From Tremella fuciformis (Eukaryota; Basidiomycota; Tremellomycetes; Tremellales; Tremellaceae): a DNA stretch of 64,000 nucleotides. The first letter of the stretch is position 1, and each line of letters opens with the position of its first letter. The translations under genes were made by a program, and so were the position numbers. The notes under the pieces were generated by a model. The model saw nothing but the letters and a program-made list of their open reading frames with translations, did no database searches and was not told where the DNA came from. The DNA is taken from positions 1,488,001 to 1,552,000 of the forward strand of contig CP136490.1 of assembly GCA_032768795.1 (NCBI GenBank), read 5' to 3'. Positions 1-11,596 of the stretch are shown here, piece by piece.

Positions 1-4
1 AGTA

Positions 5-97
5 CATCCGGCTTTGCCGGATGCTTGACCCGTAAGGGCTGCGATGGCTGCGCCGCTAGGCGCAAGGGGGGGTCTTGGGGGGGTGTCCCACCCCCCC
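5..97. repeat. Row of short perfect hairpins at the left edge
   Basis: Three perfect inverted repeats lie in the first 100 bases. They are an 8-bp stem with a TTT loop (5-12 with 16-23), a 5-bp stem GCGCC/GGCGC (50-54 with 59-63) and a 9-bp stem GGGGGGGTG/CACCCCCCC (77-85 with 89-97). A more A+T-rich stretch follows to about 215. Nothing here reads as coding or as a tRNA. Serial GC-rich hairpins of this kind are often the end of a non-autonomous transposon or another dispersed repeat, but no partner end or target duplication is visible, so this is a description rather than an identification. Confidence 0.5.
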
Positions 98-244
98 ATG
101 TCTAACGGAACCAAAGAACAAGGAATTGCATTAGGTTTTCCAAATTGCCTGAGAACCAATAACTTGAATACCTGATTAGAAATTCAGAGCTAAAAAAGAA
201 TTGAAATAACGAGCTACGCCCTATCGCGCACTTTCCTGCACGAT

Positions 245-439
245 CTACCTAGTCTGCGAGCCTTGACCGGACCCACCGGAACAGGTGATGGTGGCATTCT
301 GTTTGGCTTCAGTCCAATACTCGGTAAAGTCTCTGGCTTCGTGTCTGCTTGATGTTGGTAGCGGAGACGCTAGAACGACTACCGCGGACAGAATGGCCGA
401 GATGAGTGGGAAGATGGGTCGACCGAAGGTCGACCGCAT
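245..439 (-). CDS. Possible small secreted peptide, 64 aa
   Basis: An ATG at 439 opens a 64-codon frame ending in TAG at 245-247. The start reads like a signal peptide: a basic n-region (MRSTFGRP), a hydrophobic run (FPLISAILSAVVVLAS) and then a polar segment. The mature part is short, has one cysteine and matches no family I know. The end could be wrong, because weak GT donors near the stop might join another exon nearer the window edge. A chance frame is quite possible. The next 350 bases (440-795) hold no convincing gene. Confidence 0.25.
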   Translation of the reverse strand: MRSTFGRPIFPLISAILSAVVVLASPLPTSSRHEARDFTEYWTEAKQNATITCSGGSGQGSQTR

Positions 440-795
440 TGTCGATGGCGCCAGATGGGCGGGCCAGCCCCCCGCAGACTTTCGGTGCTCGCCAGGACCG
501 GGGGTTAGAAGCTCAGGCAGGATCCGGCGAGTCTTTGCACCGGCTCTTGGATCCGTATAGTAGGATGTCAACGCCTACGATGACCCAGAGACCCCAGTGG
601 TCAGCGCGGTGAGAACGTCAAAGGATCAGCGCGGAAGGCCGACGTCAAAGGGTAGCAGTGGCGATACACGACCTGCGGCGTGGAGTGTGTTGAGGCGAAG
701 TGTTCCAGGTCATGCCCCTCCTTTTCTGAAAGGCTACATGTCTATTTGCATACAAAGCGTCTGTAATAGCGGTCGTGAAGTGGCGTGGGGATGGC
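440..795. other. Intergenic, no gene seen
   Basis: Only short overlapping frames with atypical composition occur here. It is the 3' flank of DAD2 and the upstream side of the small peptide candidate. No RNA gene or repeat was recognised. Confidence 0.5.
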
Positions 796-1259
796 TCATT
801 GCTTGTTTTCGGTCTTAGTCTCGCTCGTATATGGTAATCTGACCAGCTGAGGCAGTGGCTCGTCGTCTTCTTCGTCTTCCTGTGGATTGGCGGAGGCGAG
901 AGACGTGCTGCCAGCTGGAGGCTTGTCTGCTGATCAGATGTCGGGCGACCTTCGCTGTGGCTCGACTGACCGAAGAGGTTTAGGACAGCGAAGACGTGTG
1001 GCCAGTTGCGCAGGACCGCACCGATGGCTGCTACATCAGCTACTCGCTTTTCATATGCAGACTCTATGGGCTTTGTAAGAGAGCGTCACTCACCCTCGCC
1101 TCCATCAGCCATGGTATTGCTCATCTCTGCCAATTTCTCCACCCTCTCGACGAGTGCGCCGGAAGCTTCCCGCAGTGCCTGCAGTCCCGCATGCTCCTGT
1201 TGCTTCTGCAGGTACACCTGTTGGCTCGGCGTGAGCTGTATGCTCGCCGGCAGCGACAT
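796..1259 (-). CDS. DAD2: DASH complex subunit Dad2
   Basis: Exons on the minus strand are 1259-1094, 1027-971 and 926-796, giving 117 aa. Dad2 is a small coiled-coil subunit of the DASH/Dam1 ring, which couples kinetochores to spindle microtubules. The N-terminal exon encodes a helix (LQALREASGALVERVEKLAE) followed by the family hallmark DGGEAIGAVLRNW, which is split by intron 1. The protein ends with an acidic stretch and PLPQLVRLP, as fungal Dad2 proteins do. Donors are GTGAGT and GTCAGT and acceptors are CAG. Only this splicing joins the three conserved parts in frame. The start is the only upstream ATG after an in-frame stop. The gene is divergent from RAD2, with 274 bases between the starts. 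Confidence 0.88.
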
Positions 1260-1533
1260 GTCTGTACCAATGACTCCGCAACCTTCAAGAATGTCGTTGT
1301 CTAGACTCTAGACGCGTCTTGGTCACGTCCCGACTCAGCATGGCCAGACTCCAGGTGACAAAGCGGCGATCGCCGGGATCATCATGAGCAGTGGCCACTC
1401 GCTATGCGCGCTATGACGATGTCCTAGCAGGCTATGTCTGTGTTGAATTTTGCACCTCACCGACTTGACAGAGCTCTTTCAGAGCGAGAGGAGCCCGGAA
1501 GAGCTGCAGTAAGCAGCCCCGGGCTTGTCAATC
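1260..1533. promoter_or_regulatory. Bidirectional promoter between DAD2 and RAD2
   Basis: The 274 bases separate two divergent start codons and must contain both promoters and 5' leaders. No TATA box stands out. A kinetochore gene and a nucleotide excision repair gene share it. Confidence 0.55.
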
Positions 1534-4500
1534 ATGGGTGTCAAGGGACTATGGTCTCTTTTGAATCCGGTCGCTCGACCGGTCCAGTCAGCTTTCTCTT
1601 CGCCGGCAGTCGCTCGAACTGATGGCTCAGGATAGAGAGTATGGAGGGAAAGAGACTGGCAATTGATAGCTCCATCTGGCTATATCAGGTGAGCTAGCAT
1701 GTCAGAAAGCAAATCGTGAAGCTCATAAGCAGTTCCAAGCCACCATGCGAGACAAAGATGGGCGAGTCCTGGTGAATGCACATGTGCTCGGTGAGTGGCC
1801 GGCACGACTTCCGCCAGCTAAGCTGAGGAACAGGTTTCCTTCGCAGGATCAACAAGCTTCTGTTTCATGGCATCAAGCCTGTCTTCGTCTTTGACGGCGG
1901 GGCGCCGACACTTAAGCGCAACACCATCGTGCGCATCTCAGATTGGCCGCGCAAACCTCACTGACATTCAGGCTGAGCGTAAACGAAAGAAGGCTGGTGC
2001 TGCTGCGAATCATGCTCGCGTAGCTGAGAAGCTCTTCGCGGCTCAGATGAGGAGGGAAGCGGTCAAAGCGGCTCAATCGGCACGGGATGCCAGAGCAGCG
2101 AGGGACGCCGCAAGTGCTGCTGAGGCAGCAGCTATGCCCCGCGGGGACGAGGTCGGCGAGCAGATCGCCGAGAACGCTGTCTACCTGGAGGATCTGGAAG
2201 GTCGAGGCGGTGTCCCAGTCCCTCGTCCTCCCCCGAGAACAGCCTCGAGCACCTCCGTGGTGAAGGAGCCATCTCCGGATCCTCGAGAGGAACGACGCAA
2301 AAAGTTCAAAAAGCACGATCCGTACAAGCTGCCTGCGACGGACATGCCGACAGTCTCGACCGATGCTCGTCCAGACGCTCGGCTTGCCACCGAGGCTGAG
2401 CTACAGCAATTCATCGACGAGGTACAGCCCAGTGACATCGACGTCGAGTCCGCCGAATTCCGCGCCTTGCCGACCGAGGTGCAGTATGAGATCATTGGCG
2501 ATATGCGTATACGCTCTCGGCAGCAAAGTGGCAAGCGTTTGGCCGACATGCTAAGAGGCTCGACTACAGCACTCGACTTTTCAAAAGCTCAGATAAAAGG
2601 ACTATCGCAGAGAAACGCCTTGACACAGCAATTGTTGACAGTCACGGATATGGTCGGCAAAGCTCATCTCACGATACCAATTCGTATCGCCGCAGAGAGG
2701 AACAGAGAGTATGTCCTGGTCAAGCGTGGGGAAGAGGATGGTGGAGGCTGGGCATTAGGCATTAGGGAGGGGACCAAGCAGAAACCGATCGTCGTTGACA
2801 AGGACGAGAAGCCAGAAACGGATAGCGAGGATGAGAGCAATGATGAGAGCTCCGGAGTCGAGGAAATCACAGAGTATGGCCCTCTGAGATCAAATGTCCT
2901 CCACGCTGACGATTCAGACCAGAGGCCAAGGAGATGTCGCGAGAAGCCCGACGCAGAGAAGTCCTGGACGCCATCACGGCACGCTACGCACCTCAAAAAG
3001 CCGATAAGCCTTCGCTCGACGTGCCAGTCACTCCGTTTGGACCACGAAGGCAAGCCGAGACGCCCTTACTCTTTCTCGACGACGACGACATTGTTCCGAC
3101 CGCGAATGATGAGGCTTTAGCTCTGGCGCTGCAACAGGAGGAGCTTGGCTCGGATGAGGAGAGTCCTGATCCCGAGTTGGCCCGTGCTCTGGCGCTAAGC
3201 AGGCGAGAGGCTGAGAAGACACCTGCTGAACCCGAGATTGTTGAAGACTCGCCCAGTCCGAAGCTTGGGTCGGACGACTCCATGGAAGAGGTCTCACTCG
3301 TCCCATCGCGACCGAGCACACCGAGGACGATCTCCTCGAGTCAAGAGCCCATCGAAGTGCCTTCGGACGAAGACGAGTTTGAAGAGATTTCACAATCGTC
3401 CCAAACACATCCCGTGCCATCGCCGCCGCTAGAGAGCCCGCCGATCGTCAGACCAACGCCTCTCCGGGCACGTTCTGTCACAGGTATCAGGGATACAAAA
3501 CCTACTCGATCATCTCCGCTCGCTCACTCGTCAAGCGAAGAGATCTATGTGGATGGAGATGGAGTGGCAGCTTTGCCGTCCTCGTTCATGCCGCCAATAG
3601 AGCCTGGCCTGCAAAAGACTATGCCCCCCGCAAGTGCCGTGATGACGCCGTCTTCACGTCCAGCGATCGCGAGCGCGCCTCAGCCCCGTGTACCTCACAC
3701 TACTCAACGAGCCGAGGAGGTCGTGCCCTCTCGCGGTATAGTCAGGCAAGCAAATGGAACTGCGGCACCTAAAGCCAAGATTGATTCCGTTCCTCCGCCT
3801 TGGTTTGGCCAAAAGATAACTTCACATCCTCCCCCTGCTCCCGCAAAGTCCCCATCTCCGCCTTTCATTCCTGCGGCACTCGAACCAACAGAAATCCTGA
3901 GCCGGAGATCTCAACTACCGGAAAGAGTGACCGATGCGAACTCTAATGTCCAGCCTGTTGTCAAAAGGAACGATTCGGGTGCTACGGAGGACAGCTTCGT
4001 CACTGAAAGATCGGAAGATTTTACCGTTGACGAGGACGAAGAGCAGGACGAGGCCGATGACTCTCGCTCCATCGAGTGGTCGAGATCTCCTTCTCCTGTG
4101 ACTCGACCGCCATTACAACCTGAGATCTCGGCGACTTCGATTCAATCAGAGCCTGAACCCGAGGTCGACGAAGACGACGGTATGCGTCACGCTGAAGACG
4201 TCGTCGCTGAGGAAGACGATTATGCTCGCTTCATGGCTCAAATCAAGAATCGAGACCTCAACGAAGTCCGTACCGAGATTGATGATGAGATTCGGATCCT
4301 CAACTCCGCCAACAAAGTTGCCATGCGGGACTCGGACGAGATCACAGCCTCAATGATTGCGCAGATCCAGACATTATTGCGACATTTCGGCATTCCTTAC
4401 ATCACGGCTCCGATGGAGGCAGAAGCGCAATGCGCGAAGCTGGCTGAGCTAGGCCTGGTCGATGGGATCATTACGGATGATTCGGACGTCTTCCTGTTCG

Positions 4501-5740
4501 GAGGCAAACAATGCTTCAAAAACATCTTCAACGACGCCAAGTATGCCGAATGTTTTCTGTTATCCGATGTGGATCGAGAGCTGTCTCTGACCCGAGAGCG
4601 CCTGGTATCTTTGGCATACCTCTTGGGGAGTGATTACACCATCGGTCTTCCAGGAGTGGGTCCAGTCGTAGCACTGGAGCTATTGGCCAACTTCCCCGGC
4701 CCCAAGGGATTGGACGAGTTCAAGCGATGGTGGATGAGGGTCCAGCGAGGGCAAGATTCGGAACGCGAGACCTCGACTAAATGGAGAAAGAGCTTCAAGA
4801 AGCGGTATACGTCTCTCATCTACTTGACGAACGATTGGCCGAATCCGCTAGTACGGGAAGCCTACCTATATCCGACGACCGACGAATCGGAAGAGCCATT
4901 CCAATGGGGCTTTCCCAAGCTGTCGGCGTTGAGAGCGTGAGTTGCTCGTTCTCCTGTGGAAGTCTGCAGTCTCCGGCTGTGGCTGATAACAGGTTTTTGC
5001 ATGAAGAGCTGTCCTGGTCAATATCGAAGGTCGATGACGAGCTCACCCCTATCGTGCAACGCATCGCTCGGCGAGGCAAAGCGGGATCTCTCAATGTGCA
5101 ATCTTCACTTCTGCCTTTCTTCGACGCTAGCGTCGCCAGCGGGAACTACGCGCCGAGACGACGTACGACTGCCAATGTCTCGAAACGCCTAATGGGGGTG
5201 ATCAAACAGTTCCGAGAAGCTGAAGCTGCGTACAACGGACAAGCAGTCGATGGCTGGGGAGAAATGATGGCGGATCTGGATGAGGAGGATCCGAAAGGTC
5301 GAGGTACGGGCAAGAGACGGAAGAGCTCTTCTTTCGGAGCAGATGATCCCATGCCACTCGACGAGACATCCGAAGAGGAAATCGGCAAGGCAGAGGCAGC
5401 GGAAGAGGAGCCTCCCACGAAGAAGAAGCGGAAGCCTCGGGCGAAAGCAACAGGGCAAGGCAAAAGGAAGAAACGAGAAGCGACCATCCGCAGTGCCGCA
5501 AACAGTAATGGTCCTGACGACCTCGACGCCGCCGAGCAAGCCGACGTCGAAATGCCGGTCGAAGAGGTCGAGAAGATGATGCAGGAAGTCGAGGCGGAAG
5601 CAACGGGAATGCCCTCGAACGGTGAAGACATGGTTCCCAGGAAGAGATACGATCGGGCGGCGACGGGCAGAGGGGGTAAGAAAGCCGCATACATCCAGTG
5701 GCGAGAGAGCATACGGAATCAAAATCGCAGGACGACGTGA
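1534..5740 (+). CDS. RAD2: DNA repair endonuclease Rad2/XPG
   Basis: Exons are 1534-1586, 1631-1688, 1733-1790, 1834-1928, 1972-2873, 2918-4936 and 4993-5740, giving 1310 aa. Rad2 makes the 3' incision in nucleotide excision repair. The XPG-N domain (residues 1 to about 96) starts [18 protein letters not shown] and contains DSSIWLYQ and [10 protein letters not shown], which includes a metal-ligand Asp. It is spread over five small exons. A long acidic, low-complexity spacer follows. The XPG-I domain near residue 880 has the acidic cluster [12 protein letters not shown] and [12 protein letters not shown], followed by helix-hairpin-helix [12 protein letters not shown]. The C-terminus is basic and nuclear-like. 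The long spacer separates Rad2/XPG from FEN1 and EXO1. Intron 5 (2874-2917) is inferred from frame: the reading frame changes there and GTATGG...CTGAC...CAG restores it. Confidence 0.95.
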
Positions 5741-5841
5741 TCCCGCTGTCATGTAGCATCAGCATTTAGCATTGAGCTTGTAGCATTAGCGAGCATGTAT
5801 CATGCTTCAGCATTAGATTGCGGGATTGATACATGTGCACT

Positions 5842-6607
5842 CTACTCGTCGTCCTCGACTTCCTCTGGACGGGCCTTGACATGTCCGCCGAGCTCTTTGT
5901 CCAGCCCATCGTAAGGGTATGTCCGCGCCGCTACAGGTCGAAGGGGTCGGAGTTCAGCTGCGACATATGCGAAGAGACCGATCCCGGCAAAAGCAAGAGC
6001 CAGCTACGTGCGTCAGTCCGACAGAGACAGTGAATAGGGCGTGACTGACCTGTGCGAGAGCGGATGGACCAGAGATCTTGTGCACGTCCGGACCCCACAT
6101 ACCGAGCACATCTTCCTCCTCGTGCACCTGACGATCAGCATTCCCTTCCTGATCACTCGCCCACCGCCTCTTGCTCTCCTCTCCATAGCAATCTTGCGTT
6201 GGGGAGACGCGACTTACCACCTCGCCAAAGTTCTTGCGTTCCTGCTGGTCCCACCATCCAAAGGCCTCGCGTTTTTGCAGCGAAACGTAGGGGAGTTGAG
6301 GATATCCGTTCACTGGCCGTCAGCCATGCCTCCGGGTCCGCCTCTGCGCTCCTCCCTCCACGGCCAAGTGGTCCAGTGCAAGATCGAAAGACATCAAGCA
6401 GGAGATTTTGCGAGCTTTGCGGGCAGAGGATCGCAAATCCTCACACTGCGGGTCCAGCTCCTCTCCCACCGGCAAAGGTCGGTCCACACCAGTCGTCAGT
6501 CCCGGCCCAGACGACGTTGTCGGATTGAGCGTCGAGGATGCCCACCGCACCGCTTGCGGGGCTACCCTGGGTGGCCGTGCGGCTCGAAGGAGCGCTGTTC
6601 GGAGCAT
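5842..6607 (-). CDS. NDUFB8: NADH:ubiquinone oxidoreductase subunit NDUFB8 (ASHI)
   Basis: Exons on the minus strand are 6607-6445, 6312-6218, 6127-6050 and 6003-5842, giving 165 aa. This is an accessory membrane-arm subunit of mitochondrial complex I. The first about 30 residues are Arg/Ala/Ser rich without acidic residues, as expected of a mitochondrial presequence. The family block DPQLNGYPQLPYVS is made by joining exons 1 and 2. It is followed by WWDQQERKNFGEV, then HEEEDVLGMWGPD from exon 3. Exon 4 supplies the single membrane helix (LALAFAGIGLFAYVAAEL) and a short acidic tail. Its presence shows that this yeast has a proton-pumping complex I. It is divergent from BDP1. Confidence 0.9.
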
Positions 6608-6912
6608 CGTGTGTGATTCTAATGATGAGAGGGAGCAGAGAGAGACGGGCGAATGAAAGCATCGAACGGTGTCAGGTATTTAGGCACCTCAACTGGCTTG
6701 GCCCGTGATAGGCGTGAATCCTGTCGCCGAGTTTGCTGTTGACGGACTCAACAAGCATTGCTCTTTCAATATGGAGCTAACATGTTACCCTCGCGAGCAT
6801 CTACCGTCGTGGATGTCGGGCTGAGATTTCTGGAAGTCATCGACAACACCCCTTGCGCGGACACATAGCTTATCGCGCTGGTACGGGCTTGTGACACGTC
6901 CGAATAGTCGAG
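6608..6912. promoter_or_regulatory. Divergent promoter between NDUFB8 and BDP1
   Basis: About 300 bases separate the two starts. The sequence has mixed composition with no coding frame of note, and no clear TATA box or repeat is seen. It must hold both promoters. Confidence 0.45.
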
Positions 6913-9493
6913 ATGTCGGTCCGCCTTCGTGAGTCGGCTTCGACGTCGATGTTTTCAATCTATGTGCAGCTGATGGGCAGCAAGCACGAAGCGGTTCATG
7001 CCCAAGAAGGGCCCTGCGGGACCGAAGAAAACACTCGGTCAGCCGGACGCAGCCTCCATCTCGTCGACAACGACACCTGCGCCTGTACAGTCGAGCGGCG
7101 TAACGGGCGATGATGCAACGCCGAATCCGTCTGGGACGAGCGGCGTGGCTGGGGCAACTCCTGTGAACGGTGCAGAAGGGGCCAACCTAGATCCCCAAGC
7201 GGTATTACAGGCTCCGAACTTTGCGTTACCGGCCGAGGTCACGGCGGTGCTCGCTCGGTCATTGTCGCCGGAGAAGGTCCCCGCTGCTGAAGCAGTTGCA
7301 GTATCAGCCTCAATCACGACAGCGGCTACACAGCCCGCTCCCAGCACTTCTACCAGGGTCCCGCCTGGGTTTCCCTCGGCGCCGGCTCCTCCAGCCTCGC
7401 CTACCTCGCGAGCTCGTCGAGATTCCTCCTTAGCCCCGACTCCGCAAATCAGGACCGGAATGCCGCCCCTCATCGCGGCTGCTGCTGCAACGCCCGGTCC
7501 GCTTGCTGGATCCTCTTCAAGAACAGCCAGAGGCCCCTCAATGACTCCTGCGCCATCGTCTCGTCGCGGTACACCGGCTCCTCGGTCTTCCGTTCCCCCT
7601 CCCCCTGTATTTGCGCGTGCACCGACCCCAAGCATGCACTCTTCCGCCGGCTTCCCTCCGACCATACGTCGCGCAGCTACTCCCTCTGCTGTGCCCGCCT
7701 CTCCAGCTCCTGTACTCGGCGGATTACCTCCTATGGTGCGGGCTGCTCCTTCAGGCCTCCCGCCCACTGTGGGTGCATCGCAGGCTCGTGCCCCTCCTTC
7801 GCCTCAAGATGCCGCCACCTTGGCTGCTGCTGCCGTGGCGAGCATTGTCGATGTCCGGCCGACACCTCCACCACCTCCACCAAAGAGAAGGCGAAATCGC
7901 AAGCGGGCTAACGCAGATACTCCAGATGAGGCCGCCGAGGCCGACGGGGACCTCGACGGTGCTGGTCCATCTCAGCCTATCCCACGTCCACCTAAACGGC
8001 CCTCTGTTCGTCGACGAAATCCCCGCAATGAGGTGGAGGAGCCCGATGAGTTGTCGGACCCAGACGCGCCGCCTGTTGGTCCGAGAGTCATCAAGCGCAA
8101 GGGCATGTACGGATCCGCTGGCGTGGCCGGGACCTCGCAAGACCGGCGCCTGAAGGCCAATCGCAAAGCGAAGACTGTTCAGGTGGAAGCCGTCTCCGAA
8201 AGCGTCCTCGATACAGCACAGCCGGAAGAGCTGATTGGAGAAGAGATTGATCCCTCCACGGTCACGATTGGCGACCTTGCTACTCATACTGGCATCGGCA
8301 CTGGGCATGTTTCTGCCCGGGGTATCCGCTTACACAAACATCGCTCGGAAGAGTTGGCGAATAGGCGCAAGGCGGCTGAAGCCAGGCAGATCATACGCTG
8401 GCAAGAGAAGCAGATACAACGGAGAAAACTTCGAGCTATGAAAAATGCCGAGCGGGCGCGTCGAAGGAGGCAGATGGAAGAGATGGGAGAGGATAGTGCC
8501 GTTATCTCTCCGGACGAAGAGGACAGCGAGGAGGAATACGCCATGTTACCGGAGCGATTGACGCCTCCGACTACGCCCGAACCAGATGACGATCCCCGTC
8601 GACCGTTGGATGATGGCCAAACCGATGGTCTGGAACGGGAAAATGGAGAGCAAATGGACGTGGACCACGACAATGCGGACGAAAATGGGGATGCCGAGCC
8701 GCTCGAAGATGGCCAGGGCCGCGAGGAAGATCTTGACGCTATGCTGCGACGAGGTGGTTTCAATCTCAATGCCGAGGACCGGCCAGATGCTGAGGGCGAT
8801 GAGGACGATGAGAACGGTGACGGAGACAACGACTTCAGGTACGACGAGGACGAGGATGCCAACAATTTGGCAGACTTCCGCGCTCGGCAAGAGGAGGAGC
8901 GGCGAAGAATCTTGGAAGGAGCGCAAGATCGTGTGGTGGAGGAGGACGATGACGAGACCCGCATGATCAACAACGCGAGTTTCAGCAAGAAAAACACGCC
9001 TAATGAACGCTGGTCGACCGCCGAGACCGAGTTTTTCTTTTTGGTGAGTACCACTTGGGATGGCTCACTCGACCATAGAGCTGACTTCAGATCCTTGGCG
9101 AGACTGGGGAGAATTACTCCTACATGAAGGCATACTTTCCTGGCCGTACCGTTCAGCAGCTCAAACGCAAAGGCCTTCGTGAGAACAGGGATAATCCTGA
9201 GAAAATGACCCAGGCCATCATGGAGCGACGGCGGCCGATCGGTGAGTCGGCACATTGTCCTGCTTCTCGCGAGAGGTCGCATGCTTATGGTTTCAGACAA
9301 GCTGTACCTACAAAAGGCTATTGGCTTGGACCCCGATGGTTCGATGGACAGGGTCAGAGCTCTGCTCGAGTCGGCGAGGCAGGACAAGGAGAGTCTGACC
9401 ATGCCCGTGGTAGAGGAAGAAGAAGCGCATCTTGACGCCGAGGATGGCGCCGGTGAAGAGCAGGCCGCGGGAGAGGAAGAAGCAGATGTATAA
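6913..9493 (+). CDS. BDP1: Transcription factor TFIIIB component B'' (Bdp1)
   Basis: Exons are 6913-6928, 6981-9043, 9091-9241 and 9297-9493, giving 808 aa. Bdp1 completes the TFIIIB complex that recruits RNA polymerase III to tRNA and 5S genes. The first exon codes only MSVRL plus one base. A later in-frame ATG at 6998 could also start the protein, but the GTGAGT...CTGATGGGCAG intron makes the upstream start likely. Residues 20-330 are Pro/Ala/Ser rich and the middle is highly charged. The diagnostic SANT domain begins near residue 684: RWSTAETEFFFL, then (after intron 2) GENYSYMKAYFPGRTVQQLKRK. The tail is acidic. The SANT core is split between exons 2 and 3. Confidence 0.93.
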
Positions 9494-9838
9494 GAGGGTT
9501 GTGCATTACGTCCTGAGGGATCGTCCACCATGTTGTTGGCATGCAATCTACCATGATCAGAATGTATCAGGTGATGGAGGATGAGGGATTCAGGGATGAT
9601 TGACGGTGAAGGATGTTTTGTCCCATGGGATGCGACGCGACTTCTTTCTCGCTCCGGATTGTGACAGCCACCATCGACATGTACTTGGACATCACTCTCC
9701 TTCGTTTTGCTCTTTGACATCCTCAACTCCAGCTCTCTTTTCCCTTCGAGCTCTATCCGCAATCCCCGACTCGGCTCTCGAGCGGCTCCTTGCATCTATC
9801 CGACCAGAGACGACCTCGGCACGGGCAGCCCAACCATC
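9494..9838. other. Intergenic between BDP1 and the sirtuin
   Basis: This holds the 3' end of BDP1 and the upstream region of the sirtuin gene. The last 150 bases are pyrimidine-rich on the plus strand (ctctcctt, tttcccttc), like other leaders in this window. No gene was seen. Confidence 0.45.
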
Positions 9839-11596
9839 ATGCCCATCACCCACCTTCCGTTGGACCACCTGCTGGCGTCAACATCGCACGATGACTTCTC
9901 CGCACGCCGAGCACTATCAGACGTCTCCACCGCCGTCGCCAAGTCGCGCAAGGCGATCGTCGTGTCTGGGGCCGGAATAAGCTGCTCCAGCGGGATCCCC
10001 GTGAGTCCAGCATCGCGCATCAGGATCACCCAACGCTCCAAGCTGACAGGAAGGACTTCCGGTCCGCCGACGGGCTGTACTCGCTCGTCAAGGCGCGCTA
10101 CCCCTCGTCCTTCGTCACTGGCAAAGACCTATTCTCGTCCTCGCTCTTCTTGAACCCGTCTACATCATCTATATTCTACACATTTATCGCCGAGCTCTCG
10201 CTCGCATGCCAGGAGGCGCGGCCAACGCGCACACATCAGTTCATACGGCGCCTCGAGCAGAAGGGCAAGCTCCTGCGGTCGTATACGCAGAATGTGGATG
10301 GGCTGGAGCGCCGCCTGGGGCTCGAGAGCGGAGGGCGCGGCAAGGGGCTCAAGAAGAAGGAGACGAAGAACGTGGAGCTGCACGGCGATTTGGGACGTGT
10401 GCGCTGTGTGCTGTGCATGAACGATTATCCGAGTCGGGACGAGTGGGTCGAATGTTTCAGGGAGGGCGAGGCGCCTGGCTGTCCGGCCTGCGAGGACAAG
10501 CGTGAGTCAGAGTCTATCATCCCCGGGGGGGCAAGGCATGGCGATAGGGCTGATTCCTCGCTAGTCAAAGACCGCCTCTCTCGCGGGGCACGCCCGACGG
10601 CGGTGGGAACCCTTCGGCCGTCGATCGTGCTGTATGACGAGCCTCATCCGCTTGGCGACCAGATTGGCCAGCTGCAAGTGTACGACATTGCGCGGCAGCC
10701 CGACCTGCTCCTCGTCATGGGCACCTCGCTCAAGGTGCACGGGCTCAAGAACCTCGTCAAGCAGTTCGCGAAGGCTGTTCATGCCAAAGGCGGCAAGGTG
10801 GTGTTCGTCAACCAGACGCCTCCGAGCAAAGAGTGGGAGGGTGTCATTGATATTCATATCGAGGGAGAGACGGACAAGTGGGTGGAGAGGGTGGAGGAGG
10901 AATGGCGCAAGGTGCGGCCGCAAGACTGGGAGCAGCAGACGTTGTTGGACGGCGAGGTCATTCACCTGCCGCATCTCCCAACCAATCTTGGCAAGCCTGT
11001 CAAACGTGAGCCTTTGCCGATGACCGTTGCGTGAACCTGCAATTGATGCAATAGCCAAAGGCAAGAAAGCCGCTGGCCAGGACGACGAGAACACGCAGTT
11101 GCCCACGCCTCCGTGCTCGCAAGAATTGCCGTCGCCAAAGTCGCCAAAGAAGCTTGCCCCAAAGACCAAGAAACCCGCCGCCAAAGCCGCTCGCGTCCCG
11201 CTGGGAGCGGTTGCCGATGTGCTCAACCGGCCTGCTCCCGCGGCGCCTCCGACACCTTCTTCGCCCGGAAAGCGGCGCTCACCATCGCGCTCTGGCGCTG
11301 CCGAATCCCCTACCAAAAAGTCCAAGGCCGCCATGTCTTCCCTCGATCCTCCCAAGACGGCCATCCCCCCTTCACCTGGTGCTGGGAATCTGTTCTCCCC
11401 CGCCAAGACACAGCCTTCGTCGCAAGCCTCAGATGACCTGGACGTGTTCGGCTCGCCGACAAAATCGACAAAAGCAAAGCCTCTTGTCAAGCCAAGAGTG
11501 CGCAAGGGGGGAAAGGAGAACACGGCGCCGAGCACCGTGGATGCGGCTCCCGTTGCTCCTCCTCGACGTCGAAGAGCATTGCAGGAGATTGCTTAG
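9839..11596 (+). CDS. HST3: Sir2-family NAD-dependent deacetylase, Hst3/Hst4 type
   Basis: Exons are 9839-10000, 10054-10501, 10565-11005 and 11055-11596, giving 530 aa. Class I sirtuins of this group remove H3K56 acetylation after S phase. The NAD site SGAGISCSSGIP, DFRSADGLYS is assembled across intron 1. The active site has TQNVDGLERR (near residue 132) and LHGDLGRV with the catalytic His (near 163). Zinc ligands are CVLC (about 172) and CPAC (about 196). MGTSLKVHG follows. The last exon is a Ser/Pro/Lys-rich tail without a known fold. Intron 2 (10502-10564, 63 nt) keeps the frame open, so retention would insert 21 residues just after the zinc module. The choice between Hst3 and Hst4 cannot be made by eye. 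Confidence 0.9.

Noticed and set aside
5146..5765. Several long minus-strand frames over the 3' part of RAD2
   Set aside because: They are antisense to a confirmed coding exon, rich in Ser/Leu/Arg from complementary codon bias, and carry no motif.
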